A DNA stretch of 64,000 nucleotides from Diabrotica undecimpunctata (taxonomy: Eukaryota > Arthropoda > Insecta > Coleoptera > Chrysomelidae): NCBI RefSeq assembly GCF_040954645.1, contig NC_092806.1:3038001-3102000 (forward strand). Reading direction: 5' to 3'. Below the pieces are notes generated by a model. The model did no database searches. It was given only the letters and a program-made list of their open reading frames with translations, and had not been told where the DNA came from. Of this stretch, positions 23,330 through 37,484 are shown piece after piece. Both the position numbers and the translations under genes were made by a program. Every line of letters starts with the position of its first letter. Within the stretch, counting starts at the first letter, position 1.

Positions 23330-23560
23330 TCTACGTGGTCGCAATTCAGGAAACATATGTAAAAAACGAAGAACAAATTCTCGCTAGAGGAAGAATTGGG
23401 TGCAACTTACCATCCAGCTTATGGAGTGTCAACTTATGTCCGAAACAAAATAGAAAATGCACCCATATGTTTTACATCAGACATAAATAACATTTATACG
23501 GTTACTATACAAATTGGCGAAATTACTGTCAGCAATATTTATAAACCCCAGGTAGTCCTG
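23330..23560 (+). pseudogene. LINE AP-endonuclease fragment
   Basis: Translation gives VVAIQETYVKNEEQILARG, then YHPAYGVSTYVRNKIENAP and TVTIQIGEITVSNIYKP. This matches the first third of the apurinic-type endonuclease of CR1/Jockey LINEs (IQET with the metal-binding glutamate, GVSTYVR, VSNIYKP). One frameshift near 23395. It may belong to the same decayed CR1-like copy as 23780-24987, with the middle lost. Confidence 0.6.
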
Positions 23561-23779
23561 TGGCCTCCGCATGTTATTCACGCTCACACACACCCCTCAG
23601 TTTATGTTGGAGAGAGACTTGTATGTCCGAGAGAGTAACATGTAACCACATGTCTGTGATAGGCCCGTAAGCACTATGGGTAGTTTTGTCCGTACATTGT
23701 TGCCAAAAGCAAGTTTATGTTTTGATGGTCTGAGAAAATATTTCTGCAATATTTTTATTGTTAAGAATTTAGGACTATA

Positions 23780-24987
23780 TGTCTTCTTCAAGAAAATGTC
23801 ATCCCTCACCAACAGCATGGCTTTATCAAAGGTCGTTCAAGAATCACAAACTTACTTCATTGTGTATCTGGTTGGTCACTATCTTTAAACAATCTTCATC
23901 CTGTCGATGTAGTCTACTTAGACTTCTCCAAAGCTTTCGACTGAGTTCCAAAACGTCGATTACTAACTAAATTGGATCACTATGGTATCCGCGGAAAGTT
24001 AAACATTTGGATTCAAGATTTTCTATTGGACCGATACTTCAGGGTTCGTGTTGGGAAATACTAATCCCTAGATAAGCCAGTCAAGAGTGGAGTCCCACAA
24101 GGATCAGTACTTGGACCGCTACTTTTTTGTGTCTACACTAGTGATCTTAGGCTCATTGTATCCAGTAAGGTTCCCATCTATGCTGATGACACGAAATTAT
24201 ACGTGAATCCAACTATCAACCAACATGTTCTCCAACAAGATATTGACGCAATATTCAAATGGTTCTCAGAATGGTTACTTCCGCTTAACATTGAAAAATG
24301 CGTTGTTTTACATGTCAGCAAAAATAACCATCACTGCCGTACTTTATTAATAGACATCCCTTAAACTCAGTAACCTCCCACAGCGATATCGGAGTAATTA
24401 CTAATAGTGACTTAAATTGGTCTGCTCAAATATTGTCGGTGTTTAAACGTGCAAACTGGTGGGTGTAAATTGTTTTTGATCCGTAAATGTTTTACACGTA
24501 TATCCCTAACCTCTATTAGTAAACTTTACTCAACATACGTTAGACCTATTCTTGAGTTTGCCGGACCAATGTGGAATCCAGATCTCAGTCGCGATAAAAT
24601 CCTACTTGAAAATGTTCAGCGGAAAGCCACAAGACTGTGTAAGACTTAATCATGAAGATAGACTATCCATGGCTCATCTCACGATATTTGAGTAGCGACG
24701 TCTTCGAGGTGACCTATTTATGTCCTTCCGTATTTTAAACCACAATTTTAGGAACCTAAACACGATATTCACTTTGAATCAAGACGAAAGATTAAGAGGC
24801 CATCGATACAAATTAAAGAGGAAACAAACTAGTGCAAGGTCCAGCGTGAACTTCTTGTCAAATAGAATCTTTAATATTTGGAACAATTTGAATCAAGACA
24901 CCATATCGGCAACTAGTGTTAACATCTTTAAAAATAAACTTGATAGCGCTTTATTTTATTTATAGGATTGGGATATTTTCGGACAGC
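23780..24987 (+). pseudogene. CR1-like LINE reverse transcriptase
   Basis: Frames joined across stops read QHGFIKGRSRITNLLHCVSG, VVYLDFSKAFDXVPKRRLL, GVPQGSVLGPLLFCVYTSDL and the active-site block VPIYADDTKLYVN. The thumb and C-terminus follow with LYSTYVRPILEFAGPMWNPD, NVQRKATRL and SVNFLSNRIFNIWNNL. The order and the GSVLGPLLF and FSKAFDxVP signatures are those of CR1-type elements. At least six disabling changes are present. Its 3' untranslated region was interrupted by the young RTE copy at 25002. Confidence 0.8.
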
Positions 24988-25001
24988 ATTATTTATTTAT
25001 T

Positions 25002-26876
25002 GCAAATGTACAAAGATCTTAGGAAGGAGGAAAAACGCATACATCGAAGGAAAAAGCGGACCTTCGAAAACCAGATTATGCAAGAGCTTCAATCATTAAA
25101 GGGGAAAAATGAAACTAGAAAGTTCTATAATATCCAAAATAAGACAAGAAAAGAATTTAAACCACGGCTGACGATGTGTAGAGACAAAAATGGACATATA
25201 GTCAGTACCGCTGACGCAGTACAAAGCAGATGGGTTGAGCACTTCAAAGAACTACTTGGTACCGAAGTGGAAAATGATGCGTCACCTCAAAAACCAAGAA
25301 ATAACACTCACGTAGAACCTCCCTCAATATTTGAAGTGAAAGACGCAATCACACGACTAAAAAATAGCAAGTCCCCAGGAGTGGATTGTATCCCCGCAGA
25401 GCTCATCAAACATGGAGGTAACAGCATTATGCACCAAATTCACAACATAATAGTCAAAGTCTGGGAAGAAGAACAAATGCCAGAGGAATGGTGCACTGGA
25501 ATCATGTGTCCACTGCACAAAAAGGGAGATTTGTTGGAATGTAAAAATTATAGGGGTATAACTCTTCTGAATACAATGTACAAAATATTCTCCAACACCC
25601 TGTACAGCCGTTTAAGTACGTACGTGGAAGAAATCCTTGGTGAGTATCAAAGCGGTTTTAGGCCAGGTAGGTCAACAATTGACCAGATTTTTGTGCTACG
25701 TCAAATCTTAGAAAAAACCAATGAATTTAATATTGACACGTTCCATCTCTTTGTGGACTTTAAGTCAGCGTATGATAGCGTCCTTAGAGGTAAATTATAC
25801 GAAGCCATGAATGAACTTAACATTCCCCATAAATTAATAAGGCTCGTAAAAACAACTATGAGTAAAGTAATCTGCAGAGTGCAAATACAAGGCGGTATGT
25901 CACAAGCGTTTGAAACATATGCAGGGTTACGGCTGGGAGACGCGCTGGCGTGCCTTCTCTTTAATATAGCGTTAGAAAAGACTATAAGAGATGCCGAGTT
26001 ACACAATAGGGGAACAATCTTTAATAAATCAACGCAGATTATGGCTTACGCTGACGATCTGGATTTGATCGCACGTACTACACGAGGACTTAAAGAGATG
26101 ACTTCCACCTTCTTGACAGCCGCACAAAATATGGGCCTTAAAATAAACGAGGAAAAAACCAAAATGTTAGCATCTATTCCAAATAACAGAGATAGAGCTA
26201 GAAACGCCGAAGAAAACTTCAGTATAGACCAATATAATTTTGAGGTAGTAAATAAGTTTACATATTTGGGTTCTCTCATAACAAACGATAATGACACATC
26301 TGAAGAAGTAAAACGGAGGGTACTGCTAGCAAACAAATGTTATTTTGGACTAAGCAAGCAGCTAAAAAACAGAAATTTAAGCCAGAAAACCAAACTAATA
26401 ATATATAGAACACTCATCGTACCAGTGCTGACATATGGGTCAGAAACATGGACCATCTCCAAAACAGACGCAAATCTTCTGCTCGTCTTCGAAAGGAAGA
26501 TACTAAGAAGAATAATGGGCGCATTCTGTGAGAATGGTATTTGGAGAAGGCGATATAATTTCGAATTGTACGAGAAGTATAAAAAAATAGTAAATGGTAG
26601 AGATGTAATATCCTTCATAAAAATAGGTAGGCTTAGATGGGCTGGACATGTGTCAAGAGCAAATGAAAATTACCCACCCAGACGAACTCTATTATCGGTC
26701 CCAGTGGGAAGTAGGAGTAGAGGCAGACCACGACTGAGATGGAGGGACGGTGTGGACGAGGACGCAAGGAAAATCGGCGCGGCAAATGGGCAACGGTTGG
26801 CGATGAACAGAAACGACTGGCGAAATAGACTGGGGAAGGTCAAGGCTCAACTAGAGCTGTAGCACCACTGATGATG
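25002..26876 (+). mobile_element. Young 5'-truncated RTE-type LINE with open reverse transcriptase frame
   Basis: The frame is open from the truncation point to the stop at 26862. The 5'-most ~30 codons of the longer frame that starts at 24916 belong to the older CR1 tail. RT blocks in order are SPGVDCIPAELIKHGG, KNYRGITLLNTMYKIF, SGFRPGRSTIDQIFVLRQIL, HLFVDFKSAYDSVL, RLGDALACLLFNIAL and IMAYADDLDLIART (intact YADD). The C-terminus has RLRWAGHVSRANENYPPRR and RPRLRWRDGVDEDARKIG. The endonuclease is missing. The 3' tail is TGATGATG. A 14-bp duplication, ATTATTTATTTATT, flanks it at 24988-25001 and 26877-26890. Confidence 0.85.
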
Positions 26877-26890
26877 ATTATTTATTTATT

Positions 26891-27575
26891 TATGGTTTCA
26901 CAATTCAGTCTTTGTATGATAAACTTAATTGTTTATCTTGTCTTAACTTTATAATTGGTATTAGTTTTATAAGTACATTTTTTTATTTTTCCTTTTTGGG
27001 CATAATAGGATCTCGCTTTTCTGTCCTTATTTGTTATATAATAATAATAATATTATTTATAAATTACATTGAATACACTGATACCTCTATGATTTTCGCC
27101 ATTTTTACGGTCGACTTGATTTAACAACGATGAAACTTGTGCCGTTTGGCACGTTTCATGTATTTTGAATTACAAGCGACACTGATTTATTAGATGCAGC
27201 ATTCTTATGTGTAGCAAAAGACCTCCATTACTCCAAAACCAAATAAACTTACATGTTTATTTGGTTTTCTTTTCTTTGATATTGTAATCGCATCTTATGT
27301 GTTAATATATATTGGAGCTTTCGGGAATTTTAACTGAATAGTATGTCATTCAGTAGGAATGTTAATTCTTTGGCTTCCTTTAATATACTTTTGTATTAAA
27401 TCAAATATAATATTATTCAAATTAAAATTTAATAGCACTATGTCCAAACTTCCCAATCGACGATGTGAAATAATTCAAAGTAATGGAATAAATAATTTAT
27501 TGAAACCTAATAAACAAGTACACTTGAAGTACTGATTTAGGGTTCTTTATTGAGGTAAATATTCGAATGCAAACT
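26891..27575. other. Probable CR1-like 3' flank and unassigned DNA
   Basis: The sequence right after the RTE duplication should continue the 3' region of the interrupted CR1-like copy. It is non-coding. A 34-bp hairpin lies at 27235-27268. Confidence 0.4.
27235..27268. repeat. 34-bp hairpin
   Basis: AAAACCAAATAAAC and GTTTATTTGGTTTT are exact reverse complements with a 6-nt loop (TTACAT). Confidence 0.85.
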
Positions 27576-28109
27576 CAAAAGAGTCCAACCCCAATTCATA
27601 AACTCATAAATAAAAGTACAATTCATCAAAAATGTCATTGCCTGATAGTTTATAGCTTGGATCTTTGTACCTAGATGTTTCCATAAATATAATTGGTACC
27701 TATTATGAATTGAGGCTATGAGTGCAATAACGGACCAACCCACAAAAATTCAAAACTTATTTTATTGTAAAATATTAACTGTCTAGTTGAAATCTATTAG
27801 CTGCATAGTGGATCAATCCATATTTTTCTATTTATTACTATGTTAGTATATGGCTGCACTAACGTAGTTTTGCAAGTCCATATTTGATAGGATCTTAGAG
27901 AAGCAAAGTGGACCATGCGCGGTTAGTCCATTGTGCTGCTGACAGTAAGACATCATTCTTAATTCACAATTTCACAATCAATTATGGACCTACTGCTTCA
28001 ATATTCATGAAATGGGAACTAACAACTCATTTATGTTATGTAAAATCGAAATGACTTATGTATTCTGATCAATGTGGCGATCAGAATTGTAATATTCTTC
28101 AGATTTTAC

Positions 28110-28590
28110 GGTAGAAGAAATAGACCACAAGTTTCTGGTAAGTGGTCATTCTTACTTGCCATCTGACCAAGATTTTGGTATAATAGAAAAAGAAAAAGAA
28201 TTCCATCCACATATATTTATACACCAAGACTGGCATACAGTGATAAAGCACGCTAGAAAGAAAAAACCGTTCACAGTAATAAACATGGACACATCAAATT
28301 TTTTTCTACGAAATTGCATCAAAAGTATTATAACCAACAGAAAAGTTTCTAAATTAAAAACCAAGGTAGAGAGACTTAAAATGTAATGGTTAAGGTTTGG
28401 GAAAGACTTTCCCAATACTCTTCAATATGATGTTCCAATAGAAAGTATTCGAACAATACTGATGTTTATTTTGAAACAGTGGATCTTAATAAAAGGAAAT
28501 CTGTGCCCAAGAATACAATGAAATTGCCACTTCTGTATCCAAATGGTAATAACATTAATGAAGCTAATAAAGACTTTCTTCAGTTAATGT
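28110..28590 (+). pseudogene. DUF7869-like transposon protein fragment
   Basis: The frame reads VDHKFLVSGHSYL-like, PSDQDFGIIEKEKEFHPHIF and NRKVSKLKTKVERLKM. It then continues after a stop with WLRFGKDFPNTLQYDVPIES. I recognise from memory a multi-copy insect family with the order DHKFLVSGHxxLPxDxDFGxIEK...KxPFxVxxM...KxxWLRF, often labelled DUF7869. The family appears to be carried by mobile DNA, and its biochemical role is unknown to me. The N-terminal three quarters are missing and stops are present. Confidence 0.5.
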
Positions 28591-28859
28591 AATTGGTACC
28601 ACTTATTTTATAAAAACCTGAGATCTTCAGCTCAAGCAGCCGGAGGTGAAGTAATTGGCCCATTTGACGACTAAGAGGATTAGACATTCTAACTTCTATT
28701 GTTTTTATACAGATTCTGTGATATTAAAGTCTTTGATGCAATATCAGTGTATTATTTTGTGGGATAACCCACTTACTAACTAAAAATATTTTAATTGCAA
28801 AGTGGACTAAGCCACATTAAAAAATCGAATATGGGTGTTTCTCCAAAATTTTTGATCAA

Positions 28860-30353
<1,494 letters not shown>

Positions 30354-30361
30354 ATAATATA

Positions 30362-31740
30362 TACAAGGATTTCCACGGTTTTTAACTGTATTCCTTCACT
30401 CAACCGTTTTCTCCAATTTTTCCTGTTTAGCCAGTCCCCTTCCTGTAGGTTTCTTCTACTCATTGCTTCGTCCACTTCATCTGCGAAAGAGCTTCGGGGT
30501 CTGCCTCTCTTTCTTGTTCCTATCGGGCTCCATTCTGTTATTTTATTTATCCACCGATTTTGGTCTGCTCTTCTGACATGTCCGTACCATTTTAACCTCT
30601 TCTGTTTGATGTAGTCTATTATGTCGGAGTTCATTCCCATTCTCCTCTTAATCTCCATGTTATTTATTCTATCTCTTCTTGTTACTCTGCAGCTTCTCCT
30701 TAGAAATTCCATCTCTGTTGCTCTTATTTTGTTTTTGGTTTTCTTATTTATTGTCCAATTTTCACACCCATAAGTGAGGATACTTGTTGTCATGGTATTA
30801 TATATTTTTTTCTTTGTTTTCATGCTGATGTTCTTATCCCATAGTACCGGGTTCAATTTTCGTATCCAGTCTCTTGTTTGTCCTAGTCTATTTTTTATAT
30901 CTTCCTCCGTTGTTCCTTTGTTTGATATTATGAAGCCTAAATACTTGTACTTGTCTGTTCCTTTGATTTGTTTACCTTCGTCTATTTCCAGCTGTTTTAT
31001 TTCCGTATTCTCCGTTGTTAGGTATTCAGTTTTCTTTAGGTTTATTTTCATCCCATTCTTTGTATATTCCTGCTCCAGTTTTCTCATCATAAAACTGAGG
31101 TCATCCTTGTCTTGTGCGATCACTATTTGGTCGTCGGCAAAACTTAGCGTATATAGATATTCGTTCCTTACTGGTATACCCATTCCTTCGCACTTTCTTT
31201 TCCATGGTTTCAGGGTTTTTTCCAGGAATATTTTGAACAGGGTGGGGGATGTGGAGCAACCCTGTAGTAGTCCCTTTGTCGTCTTAAATGGACTGCATAT
31301 TCTATTGCCCGTTTTGATAGCTACTTCGTTATTCTTGTAGAGTGCTTTTACCGCGTTTATTAATCTTCGTGGAACTTCGATGTCTTCCATTGCTTCCCAT
31401 AGCTTGGTTCTAGGTATTGAGTCATATGCCTTCTTAAGATCAACAAAAGCCAGATGGACAGTTTGGTGGGTGTATTTTTGGTCCACTTCTCCAAGAGCTT
31501 CTAGGGCTGCTGTCTTCATGCAGGTTTTTATGTGTTCGTATGTTTGTTCTATTGATTCATACCGAAACTCTTCTAGCTTTTGGTCCAATCTTCGCTTATA
31601 TAGGTCTTTTATTGAGTCTTCTTCTAATAAATTGATTTTGAATTTCTTTTCTTGTGTTGAGCACGTATTGACAGGTGTAGCCGAAGCCGTAACTTAGTCA
31701 GACTCTCTCTGGGTAGGTTTCTGTTGGGTCCATATGTAGG
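30362..31740 (-). pseudogene. LINE with internally deleted but open reverse transcriptase frame
   Basis: On the minus strand the linker region (KINLLEEDSIKDLYKRRL, YEHIKTCMKTAALEALGE) runs directly into FVDLKKAYDSIPRTKLWEAM. The first RT blocks, normally some 250 residues, are missing, yet the frame stays open for 425 codons. Remaining blocks are GLLQGCSTSPTLFKIFLEK, the active site YTLSFADDQIVIA, GMKINLKKTEYL, YKYLGFIISNKGTTEED and ILTYGCENWTI. The end has RLKWYGHVRRADQNRWINKI and RKRGRPRSSFADEVDEA. Its 3' end abuts the LTR-like repeat. The last ~20 codons of the long frame run into that repeat. Confidence 0.8.
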
Positions 31741-31744
31741 GGAA

Positions 31745-32145
31745 TTCATATCAAATTTATCAAATAAGTAATATTTACTTTCATTTATTCAAACTAAAAA
31801 ATATTCTTAAACAAGATTATACTGTATCTCCTAATTTTCACTTTTTTTCAAACCCATTTTCTAACACTGATTAATATTGGGGTTAGTCCGTTATTGCATT
31901 CATAGCCTCAATTTATTGCACCAGAATTTAGCAACTGATACAATTCTACCAGAAGGTACATAACCTCGTAATTAAAGTAATGATATTCATTATCATTGAA
32001 TAGGTAAAATGTGTAGTTAGGCAGTTATTATCAATGTGAGATTACAAATTAATGGATTTAATTGATGGATTCGACCGTTACTTGATGGAAATTTATTTTA
32101 TGTAACAATACAAAACCCTGAAAGCATTGTTTTCAAAATTTCCAC
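31745..32145. other. Non-coding DNA
   Basis: Contains the inverted GGGGTTAGTCCG end motif at 31879-31890. Nothing else was recognised. Confidence 0.5.
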
Positions 32146-32149
32146 AAAA

Positions 32150-33960
32150 TTTATTATAAAATCCTATCACTACAGCTCTTTCGGCAGAGTGCCTTTCTCA
32201 AATGATCTATTTTTGGTATGCGTTTACACTTTATAGTCTTTAACGAAATCAGTTAAGGAAGGGAGAACTGTTTGTCTCAAGTTGATCATTTAGAATGTCT
32301 GTGTTTTTAATTTGTTAATTTCCATAGATTCTAACAAAGATAGCTTAAGGCCTTTATTTTGAATGTGAAGAATTTGAAATTCGGCATTAAAAGAATGATT
32401 ATGATCTAGAAAGTGAAGTGCTTATGTAGAATCTGTTTTTCTATTATTAAAAGTCTTTTATGTTCTGCTATTCGTTTATTAAAATTTCTACCAATTTGAC
32501 CGATGTAAGTTTTTGGGCAGTAGCTACATTTAAGTTTGTATATACCACTTGTAAGTGCTTTTTATTTTGGCTTTTGTTGTTTTTAATATATTTGCCTAAG
32601 TTGTTGTTTGTTCTGAAAGCTGGTGTTATTCCTTTCTTTTTTATGTTTTTGGCTATTTTTTTTTTTGATATTTTGCCTGTATATATGTAATCGAGCAGAA
32701 GGTACTGGGTTTTTTCTCTGGTGGTGGAAATGTTAATTTTAGGGCTTTCTTGTGTAGTTTTTAATTTAAAATTTTAATATTTGTTGTTCGTTGTGTCCGT
32801 TGTGTACTGCTATTTGCTTAATGATATTTAATTCTGTCTCAAAGTTGTATTTTGACATCGGAATTTCTGTTAATTTATGTAACATACTATGATAGGCTGC
32901 TAGTTTATGTTGTGTGGGATGGGATGATGAATTGTGTATAGTCGTGTCAGTATGGGTAGGTTTATGAAATATGGAGAAGTCATGTTTGTTTTGAAGTCTG
33001 ATAATTTTTAAATCTAAAAAATTTGTGGATTGATTTTGTTCTGTTTCTATTGTAAATTCAATATGACTATGAAGTGAATTAATATACGATAAAAATTGGT
33101 CGAGTTGCTGTTAGTTCCTGTGAAACATACCAGTACATCGTCTACGTATCTCCACCAATATAAAAACTGTTTGAGTATGGGATGTTTTGAAATCTTTGTC
33201 TCTAAATGATCCATAAAAATATCTGATAGAAATGGGCTTACAGGATTGTAAGAATTATATTATTCAAAGTAGTCCTGGTTTATGCAAATTTCAAGAAGAT
33301 ATAAAAGTTCAGATGTAATGATTGGATTTGTAATATTATGTTCTAAAAAGTTTTTTACTAGAATAAAAGTTTCTGTAGGAGGAAATCTAGGAAAAAGATT
33401 TTTTACGTCAAATGAAATTAATCTGGAGTGTTAGGTAAATGAAAATGTTGTATTTTATTAATTAGTTTCATTTTTTTTATGGTAAATTTAGGTGAAAATT
33501 TAGTGTATTCTAAAATAATATCTAATAGTTTTTTTTTAAGTTTATATGACGGAGCTGTATAAAAAGAAATCAAAGATCTTATTGGGTGATCCGGTTTGTT
33601 GAGTTTAATGAAAGAGTATAATTTAGGAGGCTGTGGGTTTATGACATTAAGGTATTTCTGTTCTGTTGGATTTACTATTGATTTTGAATTTTCTAACGCT
33701 AGCTTAATTTGTTTTTGATACTTTTCTTTAGGGTCTTTGTGTAATGTTTTGTTCAATATTTTGATTATTTAAAAATTCTATTGTTTTGTTATTATATTCT
33801 ATTTTATCTATAACAATAGTAGTGTTACCTTTGTCTGCTTTTGTAAACACTATTTTATCTTCTATTGATTTATATCTAATTAAAATGGCTGTTTCTTTCT
33901 CCATTCTGGTTTATTGAAACGATTTTTTTTCTAAATATTGCATGCTGAGTTTTAAAAATG
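32150..33960 (-). pseudogene. Penelope-like element, nearly full coding span, decayed
   Basis: Read on the minus strand, the N-terminal block VFTKADKGNTTIVIDKIEYN is followed by a 112-codon open piece. That piece includes NPQPPKLYSFIKLNKPDHPI and SFYTAPSYKLKKKLLDIIL. Next come ISFDVKNLFPRFPPTETF and the RT active site WWRYVDDVLVCFTG near 33150. The GIY-YIG domain remnant CPKTYIGQIGRNFNKRIAEH lies near 32500. The terminal module AGAAAGGCACTCTGCCGAAA, typical of these elements, is at 32180-32210. Several frameshifts and stops make it dead. Penelope elements prime at exposed 3' ends using the GIY-YIG nuclease. Confidence 0.85.
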
Positions 33961-33969
33961 GAATCCAGT

Positions 33970-34700
33970 TTCACAATTTGTGGATATTGCTCTAATTTTT
34001 ACTTCTTTGACCTTATAAGTTTCATAATATAAAAACTTTCAGCTCTAAATTAAAATTTAAGAAAGTTTTTTATACTTTCTAAATAATTACCCAATGTTTA
34101 CAGCCAGGCCACTCCCTTAGAGAACTAAACAAACTCTCATAAACTCAACCTTATTGAGGTTATAACCATAATGAAAAAGCTATTTTAGGAATCTCGTTAA
34201 AGATCCCCCAGGACGTTGTACAATAATACATAATCATTAAAACGCAATCGGGCACTCGTAAAGTGCTCGCAAATCTATACGACTTCAAGTAATGTTAACA
34301 AGAATGTCTCTAAAAGGATAATTATTGCTCCGTTTAAAATTGCTATAACCATGCGAAGGCATACTAATTGTTCAGCTGGTGTAGCTTGTGTCGCCGATAA
34401 TATTTTGGAGACAGCTGCTTCGGTTGTTGGAGGATTATGAAGCGAAAATTACTTTCTTGCTTTGTTTCTGTGTAAATAATATTCATTGAGTCGTGTTTCA
34501 ACAAGTGCTAAATATTTAGTTACTAAAACGATAACTAAACTGTTTTTTAACCGGCCTAGATTAATGCAATCTTAAATTTGTCGGATAATTGATGAAGCAA
34601 TTTTGTTTTAACCGAGGAATAAAAAACAGTATTGTCTTTAAATTTATTCACTGGTTTTTTTTCCTTTTATGTGAAACAGAAGTTATTGCACTAATCACCA
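33970..34700. other. Non-coding DNA, nothing recognised
   Basis: No assignable frame or repeat. The first ~115 codons of the open frame starting at 34589 have no family similarity until about 34705. Confidence 0.5.
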
Positions 34701-34704
34701 GAGT

Positions 34705-36130
34705 TTATATTTTTAGGCAACAAGAAGAAAATCTAGACCGAGCCTCATGGCAACTTCAAAATGCCATAATACAGGCCTATGAATCAAGCTGTCCTCTAAA
34801 ACACAAGAGAACCACTAGGGATGTTCCCTGGTGGAATAAAGAGTTATCTAAACTTAGAAAAAAGGTCAGACAACTCTTCAATAGGGCAAAATCTACAGGT
34901 ATTTGTGACTCCTACAGAAATGCCCTTACTGAGTACAACAAAGAACTAAGAAAATCAAAAAGAAACTCGTGGAGAAAAATGTGCGAAGGGATAACAGAAT
35001 TAGCCCCCGCACAACGACTCCAAAAGGTTCTCTCAAAAGACCACACAAATGAAATCGGACTGATCAAAAAGCCGAATGGTGACTATACTGAGAGTCTAAC
35101 GGCAACTATTAGAGAACTGTTAATGACCCATTTTCCTGGCTCTCAACAAATACAAAAACATGAACCGCAAAGTATGCAGCTGGCAGAAGCTCCAAGGGGC
35201 CTCAACAGATAAAGCAGGCAACTAGCGGAAAAAATCTTTACACAAAATAAAATCGAATGGTCCGTTAAAAGCTTTAAACCTTTTAAAATAAATCCCCTAG
35301 TAAGGACGGAATATTTCCTGCTTTACTCCAAAAAGGCTTCATGCAAATACAGCCGCAACTACAGCGGCTTTTCATAGCAAGCCTGGTGTTAGGTCACATT
35401 CCAAAAACTTGGAGAGACGCAAAGGTGGTATTTATAACAAAGGCGGGGAAACGTCCTACAGACGAAGCGAAGTCTTATCGTCGTATATGCCTGACCTCCT
35501 TTCTCCTTAAAACAATGGAGAAACTAGTATATTACTACATAAGAAGCGAAACATTAGCGAGGAAACCATTTCACAAACATCAGTTTGCCTACCAGACTGG
35601 CAAATCCACTATAAATGCTCTGAATTCGCTAGTCGAAAGAATTGAAAAGACAATAGTGGCAAAAGAAATAACTCTTTGCGCTTTCATTGACATAGAGGGA
35701 GCATTCGATAATACCTATTGGAGGAGAATCTGTGACTGTGACAGCGGTAAAGGGGTGCCCTCAAGGAGGAGTATTATCGCCCCTGCTGTGGTCTTTGGTT
35801 GTGGATGACCTTCTCACTAAGTTGCATGATTCTGGTTTTATAACCCAAGGTTACGCAGATGACTTAGTTGTTACAATTAGAGGCAAGCATGACCAGACTA
35901 CATCTAGTCCCATGCAAACTGCTCTTAACGAAATTAAAAGTTGATGCTCGAAAGAGGGTTTAAATGTCAACCCCAGTAAAACGACTTTGATACCTTTCAC
36001 AAGGAGACGTAAATACAATTTACAGGCTCCAACTATGAATGGCATCATATTAGACTATTCCAAGGAAGTAAAATATCTGGGGGTAACCCTAGATCAAAAA
36101 CTCACCTGGAATAGTCATTGAAAAAATTTT
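34705..36130 (+). pseudogene. R1/Jockey-type LINE ORF2 fragment with internal deletion
   Basis: The pre-RT linker is open: YESSCPLKHKRTTRDVPWWN, LRKKVRQLFNRAKSTGICDS. RT blocks follow: HIPKTWRDAKVVFITKAGKR, HKHQFAYQTGKSTINALNSL and CAFIDIEGAFDNT. The sequence then jumps to VKGCPQGGVLSPLLWSLVVD, so about 50 residues are missing. The active-site block FITQGYADDLVVTIRGK and the thumb VKYLGVTLDQKLTWNSH complete it. The GCPQGGVLSPLLW signature indicates the R1/Jockey group. The C-terminus is lost at ~36130. Confidence 0.8.
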
Positions 36131-36289
36131 TTCTGATTATTACACCATGTTGACGCCTATGAAAGATCGGGCAGTTCCATATTATTAGCTGTGTTAGGAA
36201 AATTTTAACTCTAAGGTTGATGTTCTGGAAATTTTAAATACAAGTGACGTCACTTTGTATAAATCGAGACGTCCAAGTGTTTTACTTTA

Positions 36290-36600
36290 AAAAATGGTAT
36301 ATCTTACTCATATTATTTAACCTAGATATATGTAATTCATACCTTCTCTTGTTATTACGTCTTTGCAAACGTCATAAATTTCTTTTTTTTTATATTTAAA
36401 GTTAGTCCGCCCTCTTCACTATTATTTACCTTCTTATTCATTAAAACCTGCAATTTTTCAACAGAATCTTTAATTACTATTGTAACATCCACCTATCTGA
36501 TATTACTAATAAGCTCTTCGTTGACTTTAATACCAATTATTGTTTCTTGTAGTTCTTCCTGAACGATCTCTGAATACAGGCACAATTAAATCTGATAATA
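36290..36600 (-). pseudogene. LINE reverse transcriptase scrap
   Basis: The minus strand reads QETIIGIKVNEELISNIR, followed by a decayed active-site stretch (VDVTIVI where YADDTVI is expected). SVEKLQVLMNKKVNNSEEGG and LTLNIKKKEI come next. It is a small piece of the palm domain. Confidence 0.6.
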
Positions 36601-36604
36601 TTAA

Positions 36605-37480
36605 AAATATCGAAAGAATATCACGCTAAGATTGTATAAAATACGTTTTAAAATTATCAGATATTATCTGTGAACTATCTGTTTTATATTGTATAAAGTT
36701 TAAAATATTTGCTGAATTATGAACAACTTTCAATCCTTTCATCTGTAACACACTGCGAGTTTTATATAAAAGTAAAACTCAGTTAGACTGTTTAATAGTT
36801 TTATTTAGTTCTACTTTTAATGTAGCTGCTCTATGCAGAAGTTTGCGTTAAAGCATAAATATTAGCTAGAGTACACAGTTTGGTAATTTCCAGCTTTTTT
36901 GTCAATGTCAAAACTTTTCCGCTAAATTTCGTTAGTTACCAAAAAGTTTCTCTGACCAAAAACTGATAGATTCTGCAAGTAGCAGAATAAAATAAACAAA
37001 ACATGAAAAACTAATTTCATTTAAACTTTAAACAAATTTCTTTGCAGCTGCTTTAATTTAGTGGAATTTAAAAAATAGTGTTTTGAAAATTTCGTTGATA
37101 TAATAAACACTTTTGAATTCTTTAGCTGTTAACCATCTAAAGTGGGGGTCGTTGGGTCTGTAAGATACATTGAAAATATTTTTAAGTATATATTTTTCTC
37201 TATAAATCTAATAGGTCTACGAGGATGATTTGCCTTGAAATATGTTGCCCTTGAGTATCTTAAACAATAGTATAGCCACAACATCATGTGTAGGAAAACT
37301 TTTTGGAAAAGATTCAGTGTCAAATAATTAGTCATAACTAACTAACTTCACGTTTTGCTACAATATTTGGAAACAAATTTTGGAAAATTTTTAAACTTTA
37401 TTATGCTATATTCTGTTTGTAAATATATTGAAAAATTGTGTCGTACAAACTATTATTGCATTATTACACACCGGAAACCA
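36605..37480. other. Non-coding DNA, nothing recognised
   Basis: AT-rich, with no assignable frame or repeat. Confidence 0.5.
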
Positions 37481-37484
37481 AAAA

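Noticed and set aside
24916..25001. Start of a 648-residue protein at 24916
   Set aside because: The first ~30 codons lie in the old CR1-like copy, left of the RTE target duplication. The continuity is accidental.
26912..27124. Hydrophobic 70-codon frame after the RTE copy
   Set aside because: Low-complexity AT-rich translation rich in Ile/Phe, in the expected 3' region of a CR1-like copy. No family match.
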